Shown: positions 39,149-47,010 of the stretch, in pieces | Numbering within the stretch: the first letter of the stretch is position 1 | Layout: each line of letters begins with the position of its first letter | Assembly: GCF_038050405.1 (NCBI RefSeq) | Contig: NZ_CP150901.1 | Location: 806,001 to 870,000 of the forward strand | Length of the DNA stretch: 64,000 bases | Direction: 5' to 3' | Source of the DNA: Paraburkholderia sp. IMGN_8 | Lineage (GTDB): Bacteria; Pseudomonadota; Gammaproteobacteria; Burkholderiales; Burkholderiaceae | Translations under genes and position numbers: made by a program | The notes under the pieces: generated by a model | Told to the model about the DNA's origin: nothing | Seen by the model: only the letters and a program-made list of their open reading frames with translations | Database searches by the model: none

Positions 39149-39546
39149 GAGCGTTCTCATCAGGCTGAGCGGATCGAAAATATCAGTGGCCGGGCCATCT
39201 GGTCAGCATATGAGCTATCCAGGCTCGGCGCGCAGAGAAAGTTGAAGGCAGGCGTGCGGTTTCACACATACGAAACAGCGCGGGTACAGTTCCCCATCAA
39301 ACTGGAGGGTAACGAGGGGCGGGGCGACGGCGCCAGTCATGCGCTAAAGGTTCACATTCTGTCCGGACAGATGGCGGTCGCGTTCGCTGGCGCCCCCAGG
39401 CTGGCATGCAACCTGATCATCGAAATTAAGTCGGACATTGAGGTCGATCCAACGGCTACAAGGCCCGCGTCGACGTTGTTACACGGACGAATGGGCCCGA
39501 TGCTGTTGCATCGTTGACGCGCGTGAACAGCACCCTGTAGCCGGGG
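39149..39546. other. 398-bp stretch without a confident gene
   Basis: A plus-strand open segment at about 39256-39517 reads ALKVHILSGQMAVAFAGAP, which looks protein-like, but it has no supported start and no family that I can name. It may be the tail of a decayed gene. Confidence 0.4.
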
Positions 39547-40134
39547 TCAATCAATGAGTGTCGGTGGTTGGCCCAAGTCCTTTGACACCTGCGCGTCTAG
39601 CGCGATCTGCCTGCGAAGCGCCTCGAAGCGCTCCAGTACATTGTCGCCGAAAAGCGGATCGGGGCTAGCCGGGACGGCCGCATCGACCGCAGCCCAGTCC
39701 TGTTCTGTCAGCACCTGCGCGGCGCGAGGCATCACGTCTCGCTCCTCAGTGGAAAGGTGGTGACGATAATACACAAGATACGTCGCCGTGGCCGCCTCCA
39801 GAGCCGTGCGAGGGATTACAACATCTCCCGCGGCTTCATTGATGCGAATGAGGAGTTCATCGCCGGCCGTAGCGATCACGCGATGCTCCTGCAGAAGGCG
39901 GTTCACCACCATTTGCGTCCCCGGATCCCGTTCAGCAAGCCGCGCGTACGCAACATCCTCCCGTGGATGATGAACACGATCGGAAAAATTCCGCATGTAG
40001 TAAAGGATATCGCCCATGAGAGCGTAATTCGGGCTCTCGCCCCGGCGGAGCTCCGCTACCTGTTCTTCCAGAATGTCGAGTAGCCGGGCGAAATTAATGT
40101 GCTCGGTGTGCCATACGGCAAGTGGGTCGGCCAT
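39547..40134 (-). CDS. Hemerythrin/HHE-domain protein, second copy
   Basis: About 195 residues with the HHE pattern: WHTEHINFARLLDILE at the start, RVHHPREDVAYARL near residue 50, EHRVI near 80 and YRHHLSTEERDVMP near 125. It is a paralogue of the gene at 37726. The ATG at 40134 (MADPLAV) has a GGAG site; an upstream ATG at 40146 has none. Two FNR-like sites lie before it, one (40272) with an excellent -10 and one (40146) within the predicted leader. Confidence 0.87.
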   Translation of the reverse strand: MADPLAVWHTEHINFARLLDILEEQVAELRRGESPNYALMGDILYYMRNFSDRVHHPREDVAYARLAERDPGTQMVVNRLLQEHRVIATAGDELLIRINEAAGDVVIPRTALEAATATYLVYYRHHLSTEERDVMPRAAQVLTEQDWAAVDAAVPASPDPLFGDNVLERFEALRRQIALDAQVSKDLGQPPTLID

Positions 40135-40145
40135 GGCATGCTCCA

Positions 40146-40159
40146 TTGAATTGGATCAA
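40146..40159. promoter_or_regulatory. FNR-like box 11 bp before the hemerythrin start
   Basis: TTGAATTGGATCAA has one mismatch. It lies about 84 bp downstream of the transcription start predicted from the 40272 box, so if bound it would act as a roadblock or repressor rather than an activator. It may also be chance. Confidence 0.4.
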
Positions 40160-40271
40160 GTACACGATAGACCGTCTGGACCCAAGCGCAAATGCATTCC
40201 TTGTGGCGCGGTCGACAGCGCCCAGCGCGATCCGTGCAATTCAAATACTACTGGTTGCAACCCGAGAAGAA

Positions 40272-40285
40272 CTGACGCAGGTCAA
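40272..40285. promoter_or_regulatory. FNR-like box for the second hemerythrin gene
   Basis: CTGACGCAGGTCAA resembles TTGAC-N4-GTCAA with one change. On the minus strand TAGTAT (40245-40250), a five-of-six -10, is centred 31 bp away. It overlaps the 3' end of the bactofilin-like gene. Confidence 0.55.
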
Positions 40286-41433
40286 TCCACTGCAGCATCA
40301 GTGCGCGGAGATCCTGCAGGGCAACAAGAAGCAGCGGCCCACGCCTGAGAAATGAGTGCGCCAACGCCGACGAGCAGCGCAACAAGGCGGACGAAGCCGC
40401 CAACCCACGGGATCCATCCAGCGAGAGAAATCGCCAGCACCCCCAGCGCCGCGAACGCGGTACGCCACCGCTTGACGTCCGCGTGGTCAGCCTTGGCGCG
40501 TCGCAGGATCGCGTCGCCGAGCGCGACGCCCGCGCTTGCGTAGCCAACGAGCAGCAGCCCCGGGTAGGCGAGGGCGGTCAAGATTCCCAGTGGAGCCCCG
40601 ATCCCCGTGGCGAGCAGTACGATCGCGGCGATGGGAACACAGACGATCGCGACGAACGCCAGCAGCATGCTCAACAGGAAGCGTTTGATCACCCTCCTGG
40701 ATACGCGCGCGGAGAAGCCGGGCAACGCAGTAACCAGTAGCGCAGCAAGGACCATCAAGCCGATCGTCCAGATCCACCGCACGACCCAATGCGACGCTCG
40801 TCCAGGCGCGGCCGGGCCACGTGCCGCCAGCCGCTCGATCCCACCGCTGACGACAGCGCGCGGATCCTGTTCAAGGGCATCAGGGCTACGGTAGCGCAGC
40901 GTGCCGGCTACGCGGGCGTTCGGTCCGAGCGCCACTTCGCCCCCAGCCGCTTCGACATCGCCGCCGACTGCCCCATCGATATAAACGCGGCCGCCAGTGG
41001 CCTGGAGGTAGCCCTTGACGTTTCCAGCCACGTTGACACGCCCTGCAGCGATGCTGGCGTTGCCGGCGATCTGCGCCCGTCGGCCGATATCGACTCTGCC
41101 GCCGGCGATGCGCGCGTTCCGGCCGACCGCGCCATCCACCACCACCCGGCCACCCGCGGCGTAGACGTTCTGGCTTGCCTCGCCGTCAATGCGTACCTCG
41201 CCGCCAGCGAGAATGACATCGCCGGACACGTTTGACGAAAGCGCGACCTCCGCCCCGGCGGCAATGGAATCGCCGGCAACCGGCCGATCGACTTCGACGC
41301 TGCGGCCCGCGGAGAAATGATCCGTTGCAATATCGTGATCGAACACGCGTTCCACGTGCTCAGCCGCGTAAGTCACATCGGCGAAGCCCAGGAGTAGTGC
41401 CATGGATACGACGACTAGCTGGTGCATGATCAT
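40282..41433 (-). CDS. Secreted/membrane protein with bactofilin-like repeats
   Basis: A 383-residue protein: a signal peptide (to about TYA-AEH, residue 23), then about 130 residues of six-residue-periodic repeats rich in Gly, Ala and Val (GDVILAGGEVRIDGEA, GRVVVDGAVGRNARIAGG) typical of a right-handed beta helix of the polymer-forming bactofilin kind, then four or five membrane helices from about residue 220. The repeat part would face the periplasm. It may be co-transcribed with the DUF gene 61 bp upstream. Function unknown. Confidence 0.8.
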   Translation of the reverse strand: MIMHQLVVVSMALLLGFADVTYAAEHVERVFDHDIATDHFSAGRSVEVDRPVAGDSIAAGAEVALSSNVSGDVILAGGEVRIDGEASQNVYAAGGRVVVDGAVGRNARIAGGRVDIGRRAQIAGNASIAAGRVNVAGNVKGYLQATGGRVYIDGAVGGDVEAAGGEVALGPNARVAGTLRYRSPDALEQDPRAVVSGGIERLAARGPAAPGRASHWVVRWIWTIGLMVLAALLVTALPGFSARVSRRVIKRFLLSMLLAFVAIVCVPIAAIVLLATGIGAPLGILTALAYPGLLLVGYASAGVALGDAILRRAKADHADVKRWRTAFAALGVLAISLAGWIPWVGGFVRLVALLVGVGALISQAWAAASCCPAGSPRTDAAVD

Positions 41434-41494
41434 GCTCCTTTCTACAGGCGATAGCCGCGCGATGGGCTCCCGAGTTTAACGAAAACCAAACCCG

Positions 41495-42364
41495 TCATCG
41501 ACCAGAGTCGCGCGGCTTCACAAAGTCATAGGCCAGGCTGGCGATCCGGCCTCGCCAGTAGGGTTTCGGTCCTTCAGGAAGCAGCCACGCCACCTCGCCC
41601 TCGAGCGGCACGAGCATACCGTCGCGAACCGCGTAATTTCGATAGCGGGCCTCCCACGGCGTCGGAACCACTGAACCGGCCACAGTGCGTCCGCGCGCGT
41701 CGGCGCGCGCCGATGCGATCAACCCTCTCTCGTCGAAACGAATCAGAAGCGTGACCGTCACGTTGTGGTCACTGAGCGACGCCTTCGCCGAAGTGTCGTC
41801 GACCGGTTCCCACTCGACGCCCTGGCTCGGCAGCAATGCCGTCGGATACCACGCCGCTTCTGCCAGGAACCGCACCAACTCGCCATGCGCGAGCTCCGGC
41901 GTTTCCCGCAGTTTGGCGAGCGTGACCAGTCCGAACAGGCTGGCGTGCAGAATGCCTTTACCCGCGGCGTAGGCGTCGTGCACCGTTACCTGCACGCCCG
42001 GCAACAGTGCGATACGCCCGTTCCACACGAATCCCGGAGGTGCCGCCGTCACGCGCTGGGTCGAGCAGAACGGCCTCCAGCGCTCGCCGCTCTCGCTCAT
42101 GTTGAAGTGGCCGGTGTGATCGACTTTCACCGCCGCCACGATCGGCTGGCCTTCCCGCAACGACGCTCGGAAATAGCGCTGCACAGGCACAGGAAGGCAC
42201 TCGAGTTCCTGCGCGGCGTACCGGTGAGGTCCCGGACAAGCACGCGTCGCATCGAGCTTCGCACACAGCGCCTCGGTAGCGCGCCGCCAACGCCACGAGC
42301 CGAAGGCGGGGAGGAGCATGGCCGCACTCAATACGGCGAATGTCAGCAACGGTATGGACGTCAT
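41495..42364 (-). CDS. Conserved protein of the DUF6544/DUF6920 type
   Basis: A 289-residue protein with one N-terminal hydrophobic segment (LLTFAVLSAAMLLPAFGSW) and a soluble domain. Stretches such as LPVPVQRYFR, FVWNGRIALLPGVQVTVHDAY, EAAWYPTALLP and WEARYRNY match, from memory, a family of unknown function often named DUF6544 or DUF6920. It lies between the nitroreductase-like and bactofilin-like genes, same strand, gaps of 70 and 61 bp, so one transcript is likely. Confidence 0.75.
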   Translation of the reverse strand: MTSIPLLTFAVLSAAMLLPAFGSWRWRRATEALCAKLDATRACPGPHRYAAQELECLPVPVQRYFRASLREGQPIVAAVKVDHTGHFNMSESGERWRPFCSTQRVTAAPPGFVWNGRIALLPGVQVTVHDAYAAGKGILHASLFGLVTLAKLRETPELAHGELVRFLAEAAWYPTALLPSQGVEWEPVDDTSAKASLSDHNVTVTLLIRFDERGLIASARADARGRTVAGSVVPTPWEARYRNYAVRDGMLVPLEGEVAWLLPEGPKPYWRGRIASLAYDFVKPRDSGR

Positions 42365-42434
42365 CGCGATGGAGACTCCTTGGGCCGCACGGCGCCTCGC
42401 GGTCCCATCACGAGCATGGTTAGTGCCCTTGCCA

Positions 42435-43535
42435 TCACGCCAGCACCGCTTTTATCGGACGGCGCAGTGAGCGTGGCATCTCGGGGCCGCGGCCGAAGCG
42501 AATTACGAGGTCGGGCCGCAGACCGTCGAGATTCAGGAAGTGCGCCAATTGCGATCTGACCTCGGCGACCTCGACGGGTTGATTCAAATGTGCGTTACGG
42601 ATGCCCAACGCGGTGGCCTGCAGCGCAAAACGCTCATAGCAGCGCCCCGTCTCCAGCCAATGCTTCCTGTCGCTCACATCGGAGACGAACACCGCAAGCC
42701 CGCTCGAACTGCGGAGGTGCCGCACGTATCTGGCATTTTCGCTCCCGCTTCTGTATAGCAGGCCAAAGAGCGTATTGCCGAGCCATGGCGGAACCGATGG
42801 ATTTCCGGAACAGCGCGAGAACAACCCGTCGCCGGTGTGAACCGCTTCTGCGGCGCTGAAGCGAATCCAGTGCCTGAGTTCGCCGACGAACGCCGGGTCG
42901 TTCATTTGCCGGGTGTTGCCGTGGAGCACGTATTCCAGCACGTTTTCCATCACTTTCCTGTCGGTCAGCAGGAGCACACGGACGCCGTTTCCAGTGGCTG
43001 CCCGTTCAAGCAAGGTCAACTCCGCCGTCGACAGTTGTTTCGCGTCGAACTCGGTGCGGGAGCACTGTCGCGTGGTAATCGCATCGAACAGCGGCGACGG
43101 TTGCGCCTTCGTGGGTGCCAGGCCGACCTGCACGGTGCTCGCTGCGGGGTCGAATGCCACCTCTGCGTTCAACCCGTGCGCGATCGCTGCCTGGCGCAGA
43201 TTTTCGGTCGCACAGCCCAGCGAGACAAACAGATGATGATCGTCAGGGTCTACGGTCGGGCAACGCCGGCTCAGGTCCGGCAGGATCGAGATGGCACGCG
43301 GCCCAATTCGGAATTTCCAGCACTGGGTGTTATGACTCGACGGCGCGAGCGTTGCGTAGCGCACCAGCTCGTGCATCAGTTGTATGCTGCTTGCGACGCC
43401 AGCGTCCGGACGCCAGATATGGCGCACAGCCTCATCATAGTCGTCGTCCGCGCTGCCGGCGCTACAGCCGCTCCCGAGCGACGCAGCGGCCGCTGTCGCC
43501 GCGATCCCCGCGAGGAAATGCCTTCTGGTTGCCAT
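42435..43535 (-). CDS. Tat-exported nitroreductase-like flavoprotein, Acg family
   Basis: A 366-residue protein. The N-terminus is a twin-arginine signal (MATRRHFLAGIAATAAAASLG) with a following Cys (GSGCSAG) that could be lipidated. The body matches nitroreductase/Acg-type FMN proteins: RYATLAPSSHNTQCWKF, TTRQCSRTEFD and ENLRQAAIAHGL. Mycobacterial Acg, a hypoxia gene, is the known relative; it may bind but not turn over flavin. The start at 43535 has a GGGAAAGAGGGA site. An FNR-type box lies 111 bp upstream. Confidence 0.83.
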   Translation of the reverse strand: MATRRHFLAGIAATAAAASLGSGCSAGSADDDYDEAVRHIWRPDAGVASSIQLMHELVRYATLAPSSHNTQCWKFRIGPRAISILPDLSRRCPTVDPDDHHLFVSLGCATENLRQAAIAHGLNAEVAFDPAASTVQVGLAPTKAQPSPLFDAITTRQCSRTEFDAKQLSTAELTLLERAATGNGVRVLLLTDRKVMENVLEYVLHGNTRQMNDPAFVGELRHWIRFSAAEAVHTGDGLFSRCSGNPSVPPWLGNTLFGLLYRSGSENARYVRHLRSSSGLAVFVSDVSDRKHWLETGRCYERFALQATALGIRNAHLNQPVEVAEVRSQLAHFLNLDGLRPDLVIRFGRGPEMPRSLRRPIKAVLA

Positions 43536-43645
43536 CGATTCCCTCTTTCCCGTTCCGACGAGACGATCCTGAGCCGGGCTCTTACACGCATCGTGCAAAG
43601 ATCCAGCGGGTAATGCCAGTAACCAGTACGCGAGCATCCCGAGCC

Positions 43646-43659
43646 TTGACACACATCAA
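43646..43659. promoter_or_regulatory. FNR/ANR box before the nitroreductase-like gene
   Basis: TTGACACACATCAA has one mismatch. The best minus-strand hexamer at the expected distance is the weak GTTACT (43618-43623). It is the last FNR-type box noticed when reading rightward. Confidence 0.6.
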
Positions 43660-43759
43660 GGAATGCGAAGAGGTAGTGTCGTGCGTCGCTCAACCTACGC
43701 TCGTTCGACATTGTTTGGCCACCCGTGAGGGCGGTCGAGCCGCGCCCCCGGGACTGCTT

Positions 43760-43849
43760 TTCTTGAGGTTTGTTCGACGCCTGCCCGCACGTCTCGTCGC
43801 GCGCTTCCGAGCCCGCAGACATGGGCAGGCGTCGAACAAACCTCAAGAA
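43760..43849. repeat. Perfect 27-bp inverted repeat beside the integrase
   Basis: Arms at 43760-43786 and 43823-43849 are exact reverse complements (left arm begins TTCTTGAGGTTTG), separated by 36 bp. The right arm ends 15 bp before the stop of the integrase gene. It could be a recombination site, a strong hairpin or a terminator for the integrase, although no long T-run follows. It does not fit the integron attC R-box pattern. Confidence 0.75.
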
Positions 43850-43864
43850 TTTCAGCCGTTTGGA

Positions 43865-45028
43865 CTACCAGTCGATACGGTGCTTATCAGAGGTTTCACG
43901 ATGACGACGATCGTTCTCGACGTGAAGATATTGGCTGGTGGTCGTGAGTGACGCATGCCCGAGATTGTCACGCACGAGCCACAGATCGATCTGCTGGTCC
44001 GCCATATGCGACCCTGCGCTGTGTCGCAGCCCGTGCGCCGACGCCTGCCCGAGCTGATCGGCCCGTAGCGCATGCGTTTCGCCGCGAGCGCGCAGCGCGT
44101 CGGCTGCCTCGCTGAAAACCTGCTTGACGATGCGGTGCAGCGCGGCACGCGTCAGCGGCTTGAGCGACCGCCCGATCGGCAGTACCAGCGGGGTGTCTTC
44201 GTCCTGGGACGGAAGTGCCGGCAGTCCCCGTTCGCGACGGTACGCCGAGAACTCCGTCATCATTTCTGAAGTGGCCGGCACCAGCCGCTCCTTGCCACCT
44301 TTGCCCAGCACCTCCAGCCACCAGCGATCCTCGCCGTTCGCGTCGCGCCGGCGGAAGAATCGGCCCATCGTGTTTTCGCCCACTTCGGTGATCCGCAAAC
44401 CGCCCAGATAGAGCAGGGTGAAGAGCCAGCGCACGCGTGCGTAATGTTCGCGCTCGCGGTCGGTTTCTTTCGGCATGTTCTGAATCCAGGTTTTGACCTC
44501 AAGCCATAGCTCGGGCGACAGATAGCGCGTGATACGCGGCTTTGCATGCCGTGCGCGCTGCCGCGACAGAGAAAGCGGATTGCCGGCCAGATACCCCGCC
44601 TGTACCAGCCACGCGAACATCACGTTGAGAATCACCATGGCCTGGCGTTGGCTGGTGGAAGAGAGCGGTCCGTAGAAGGGGCGCCAGCGCGGATCGCCAC
44701 GTGGATGCTTGCGTCCGCCACCGGCCGTCCAGCGCGCGGCCGGCTGCGGGTCAGCGAGGAAGTGCTGGTAGACGAGCAGGTCCTCGTGGGTCAGCGAGGA
44801 GAGCGGTTTGCCCATCTGCAGCACGGACCACAACAGCAGCCGTTCGGCTTCCTTGCGGTAGTTGTCGAAGGTCGTTTTCGTGTCGGTGAAGCGGGCGAGC
44901 CATGCACGGATCGCGTCGAGATCATTGCGGGCGGCGATCTGGGCGAGGCCGTTTGTCGCGCGATTTTTCCCCTCAGTGCCGTCCAGCTCAGGCGGAATGG
45001 TCAGGGTCTCGATGGGCTGCGGAGGCAA
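43865..45028 (-). CDS. Tyrosine recombinase (phage integrase family)
   Basis: A 387-residue recombinase that looks complete: SAM-like core-binding domain (about 30-150), catalytic Arg in GLRITEVGENTM, Lys region GKGGKERLVP, H-x2-R in HGLRHSAGSH, GH in DNLGHASL, and the nucleophilic Tyr in TSQYLHV. It probably moves or moved a local element. It is divergent from the antitoxin-like gene at 45121 and adjoins the inverted repeat at 43760. A fragment of a related recombinase is at 46896. Confidence 0.92.
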   Translation of the reverse strand: MPPQPIETLTIPPELDGTEGKNRATNGLAQIAARNDLDAIRAWLARFTDTKTTFDNYRKEAERLLLWSVLQMGKPLSSLTHEDLLVYQHFLADPQPAARWTAGGGRKHPRGDPRWRPFYGPLSSTSQRQAMVILNVMFAWLVQAGYLAGNPLSLSRQRARHAKPRITRYLSPELWLEVKTWIQNMPKETDREREHYARVRWLFTLLYLGGLRITEVGENTMGRFFRRRDANGEDRWWLEVLGKGGKERLVPATSEMMTEFSAYRRERGLPALPSQDEDTPLVLPIGRSLKPLTRAALHRIVKQVFSEAADALRARGETHALRADQLGQASAHGLRHSAGSHMADQQIDLWLVRDNLGHASLTTTSQYLHVENDRRHRETSDKHRIDW

Positions 45029-45089
45029 CCTGATCCCGCTCTTGCACCGTACCTCCCTCTGTCTTCTCCGACCCCCTAGCTGTTAAGTT

Positions 45090-45101
45090 TCACCTAGGTG
45101 A
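45090..45101. promoter_or_regulatory. 12-bp perfect palindrome before the antitoxin-like gene
   Basis: TCACCTAGGTGA ends 19 bp before the ATG at 45121, between it and the divergent integrase start at 45028. The place fits an operator controlling one or both genes. Confidence 0.5.
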
Positions 45102-45120
45102 TTCCCATAGCGGGGGAGAC

Positions 45121-45396
45121 ATGACTGACTTGGAAATCCTCTCGTCCGACGTCATCGCATTAGGGAACCAGTTGCGAGCAGCCAGCCTGCGAGCGCTCGA
45201 AATCATTACTGTGACCGACGGCGAACTAGCTGAAAAACTGCTACAGACGTTCGGAAATGCCGATTTTGCAGCGTCCTGGTTGGTACTCTCCCAACCGCAC
45301 TTTAATGGGAAAAATCCACTTGAGGTGCTTTCAGGAGGGCAGCGCGATGAGGTTGTCAATGTTTTGCGGAGAATCCAGTACGGAATATGTGCGTAA
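45121..45396 (+). CDS. Orphan antitoxin-like protein, MbcA/ParS/Xre type
   Basis: A 91-residue protein whose C-terminal half matches the toxin-binding domain once called DUF2384: AEKLLQTFGNADFAASWLVLSQPHFNG is typical, then NPLEVLSGGQRDEVVNVLRRI. The usual partner, a RES-domain NAD-degrading toxin, would follow directly, but downstream (45397-45994) has no such gene. The N-terminal half is short and lacks a full Xre helix-turn-helix. GGGGGAG precedes the ATG closely. It is an orphan or protects against a toxin elsewhere. Confidence 0.75.
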   Translation: MTDLEILSSDVIALGNQLRAASLRALEIITVTDGELAEKLLQTFGNADFAASWLVLSQPHFNGKNPLEVLSGGQRDEVVNVLRRIQYGICA

Positions 45397-45994
45397 ACTG
45401 GCGTCCGTCGGCGGGGCGGTTTGCATCGGGCGGCTATTTCATGTCTCCGCGGTGCTAGTGAACGTGCCGCTCCAGCCGAGCCGATCAAATCTGCTACTGG
45501 ATCTGACCTGGCAGCCGCCTGAGCGAGTCAATCCACGGGCTGCTGCGGCCGAGCAAGGAGTCGATACTTCGAGCGCCAAGCAACAGACGTCATTTTCTAG
45601 GCCGGAGCAGCTTTGAAAGGCAGTCCGCTGGACACCTCAGTCCCTCATGGCGAAGCAAAGGTGGCCAGTTGACAGCCGCCGAGCAGTTGTAGGTTGGTTG
45701 GCGTCTGACAAGAAGTAACGCTGATCACCTGTTGATCACGGTGATGCAAGTTTGGACGCAAGTTGACCGGAAGCCCAAACTAAGTCGCGTGGTGGTTAGA
45801 TTTAGATAGCGCTAGTGGTCGAGATTGCTTGCGTCGGTCACGCCCAACGGCCGAATGTAGTCCGAGGTGAGCAAGTTAGAGAACTTATTTTACATAATTA
45901 AAGTAATCAACCGGACTGGTATGTTTGGGAGTGTTGCGCCGGCTGCTCGAAGTGCTCGAAGGGTGTGAGTATGTGAGTATCTCGTTGGGTAGCG
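45397..45994. other. 598-bp stretch with no recognised gene
   Basis: No coding features, RNA gene or repeat was recognised. Base composition from about 45700 to 45960 is clearly richer in A and T than its neighbours, which fits foreign or decayed DNA. Confidence 0.6.
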
Positions 45995-46867
45995 CTAGCA
46001 AGCGCCCTGGATACGGCGATACGCGTTGTAGTGTCGGAGCGCGCCTTGCTTGTCCCCTCGAAGTTCCTTGAGTCTTGCAAGGTTGTAGTGTGCATCCGCG
46101 TAGTCTGGCTCAATCGCGAGGCACTTTCCGTAGCCATTCAGCGCATCGTCGGCGCAGTCCAGCTCTTCCAGCGCAACGGCGCGGTTAAAGTGCAGTTGGC
46201 AATCGTCCGGGAAGAATTCCAAGGCCCTGTCAAACACTGTCAGCGCTTCTTCGGAGCGTCCCTCTTCACACAGGAGAACGCCCAGGTTGGTGTAAGCGCC
46301 ATAGTGCGCGACGGGCAGCAACTCCAGGACTCTCCGATAAGCATGCTCGGCCCCCTGCCGGTCCGTGGTGGTCAGTTGCTCACCGAGCTCAAACCACTCC
46401 TCGGCCTGGATGTGAGCCTCCTTTGCGCTGCGAGGGGAGCCGTCCAGAAACGCCACGTCACCTTTCAAGGGAGCGACCTCAAAGTCGAGCAGCAGCTGGA
46501 CCGACTCGGCATCCCATTGGTCGGGGCCTAACCGCACAGCAATTGTGTTGCCAACAGCGGTGATTCGAATTCCAGTCAACGGCAGTTCATCCGGAAGCGA
46601 AGCTCTGAGCCGCGCCAACGAACCCAATATCTTCCGCGAAGGAATCCTGGCCGTCTGGAGCTGATAGGCCGTCCGCAGCAGGACAGCATCCTGAAAGCCG
46701 AAGCGCAGTTCGTTCCGGCGGCCGCGGGCAGGAGTCACAAAGCCGGCTTCGACCAGGCCGGTCAAGACTCTGCGTGATACACCAAGCAGGGCCTGGAGAC
46801 TGCGCAGAGAGTAGTGACGCTCCAAAGCGTGGCGCGTCACTTCCGGGCCCGTACCGCAGCCGGACAT
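45995..46867 (-). CDS. MerR-like HTH protein with C-terminal TPR repeats
   Basis: A 290-residue protein. Residues about 15-85 form a MerR-like winged helix (YSLRSLQALLGVSRRVLTGLVEAGFV, then an FGFQDAVLLRTA helix). Residues about 160-285 contain three or so tetratricopeptide repeats (AYTNLGVLLCEEGRSEEALTVF, LHFNRAVALEEL, AHYNLARLKEL). It probably regulates transcription through protein contacts; no ligand Cys is seen. It stands alone, convergent with the antitoxin-like gene across a 598-bp gap. Confidence 0.85.
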   Translation of the reverse strand: MSGCGTGPEVTRHALERHYSLRSLQALLGVSRRVLTGLVEAGFVTPARGRRNELRFGFQDAVLLRTAYQLQTARIPSRKILGSLARLRASLPDELPLTGIRITAVGNTIAVRLGPDQWDAESVQLLLDFEVAPLKGDVAFLDGSPRSAKEAHIQAEEWFELGEQLTTTDRQGAEHAYRRVLELLPVAHYGAYTNLGVLLCEEGRSEEALTVFDRALEFFPDDCQLHFNRAVALEELDCADDALNGYGKCLAIEPDYADAHYNLARLKELRGDKQGALRHYNAYRRIQGAC

Positions 46868-46895
46868 TCAGAGCGGTTGTCCCGTGCTTGTTGCG

Positions 46896-46976
46896 TTACC
46901 TGAGCGCTGGATTGTCGATTGAGTCAGGCACGAACGGGTTGCCGGCCAGATAGCGCACGTCGACGAGCCACGCGAA
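46896..46976 (-). pseudogene. Tyrosine recombinase scar
   Basis: The minus frame reads FAWLVDVRYLAGNPFVPDS and soon stops. It parallels FAWLVQAGYLAGNPLSLS in the intact recombinase at 43865, so it is a fragment of a related but different recombinase. Confidence 0.65.
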
Positions 46977-47010
46977 GCGAAGGCATCGCGCTCAAGCAGT
47001 TGTTTGCCGC

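Noticed and set aside
39256..39517. Protein-like plus-strand frame with ALKVHILSGQMAVAFAG
   Set aside because: No start or ribosome site and no named family; noted only as a possible gene tail.
40146..40159. Taking this box as the main promoter of the hemerythrin gene
   Set aside because: Class II spacing would put the transcription start inside the coding region; the 40272 site fits better.
43760..43849. Reading the 27-bp inverted repeat as an integron attC site
   Set aside because: The outer bases do not fit the GTTRRRY/RYYYAAC core pattern and no integron-type IntI is present.
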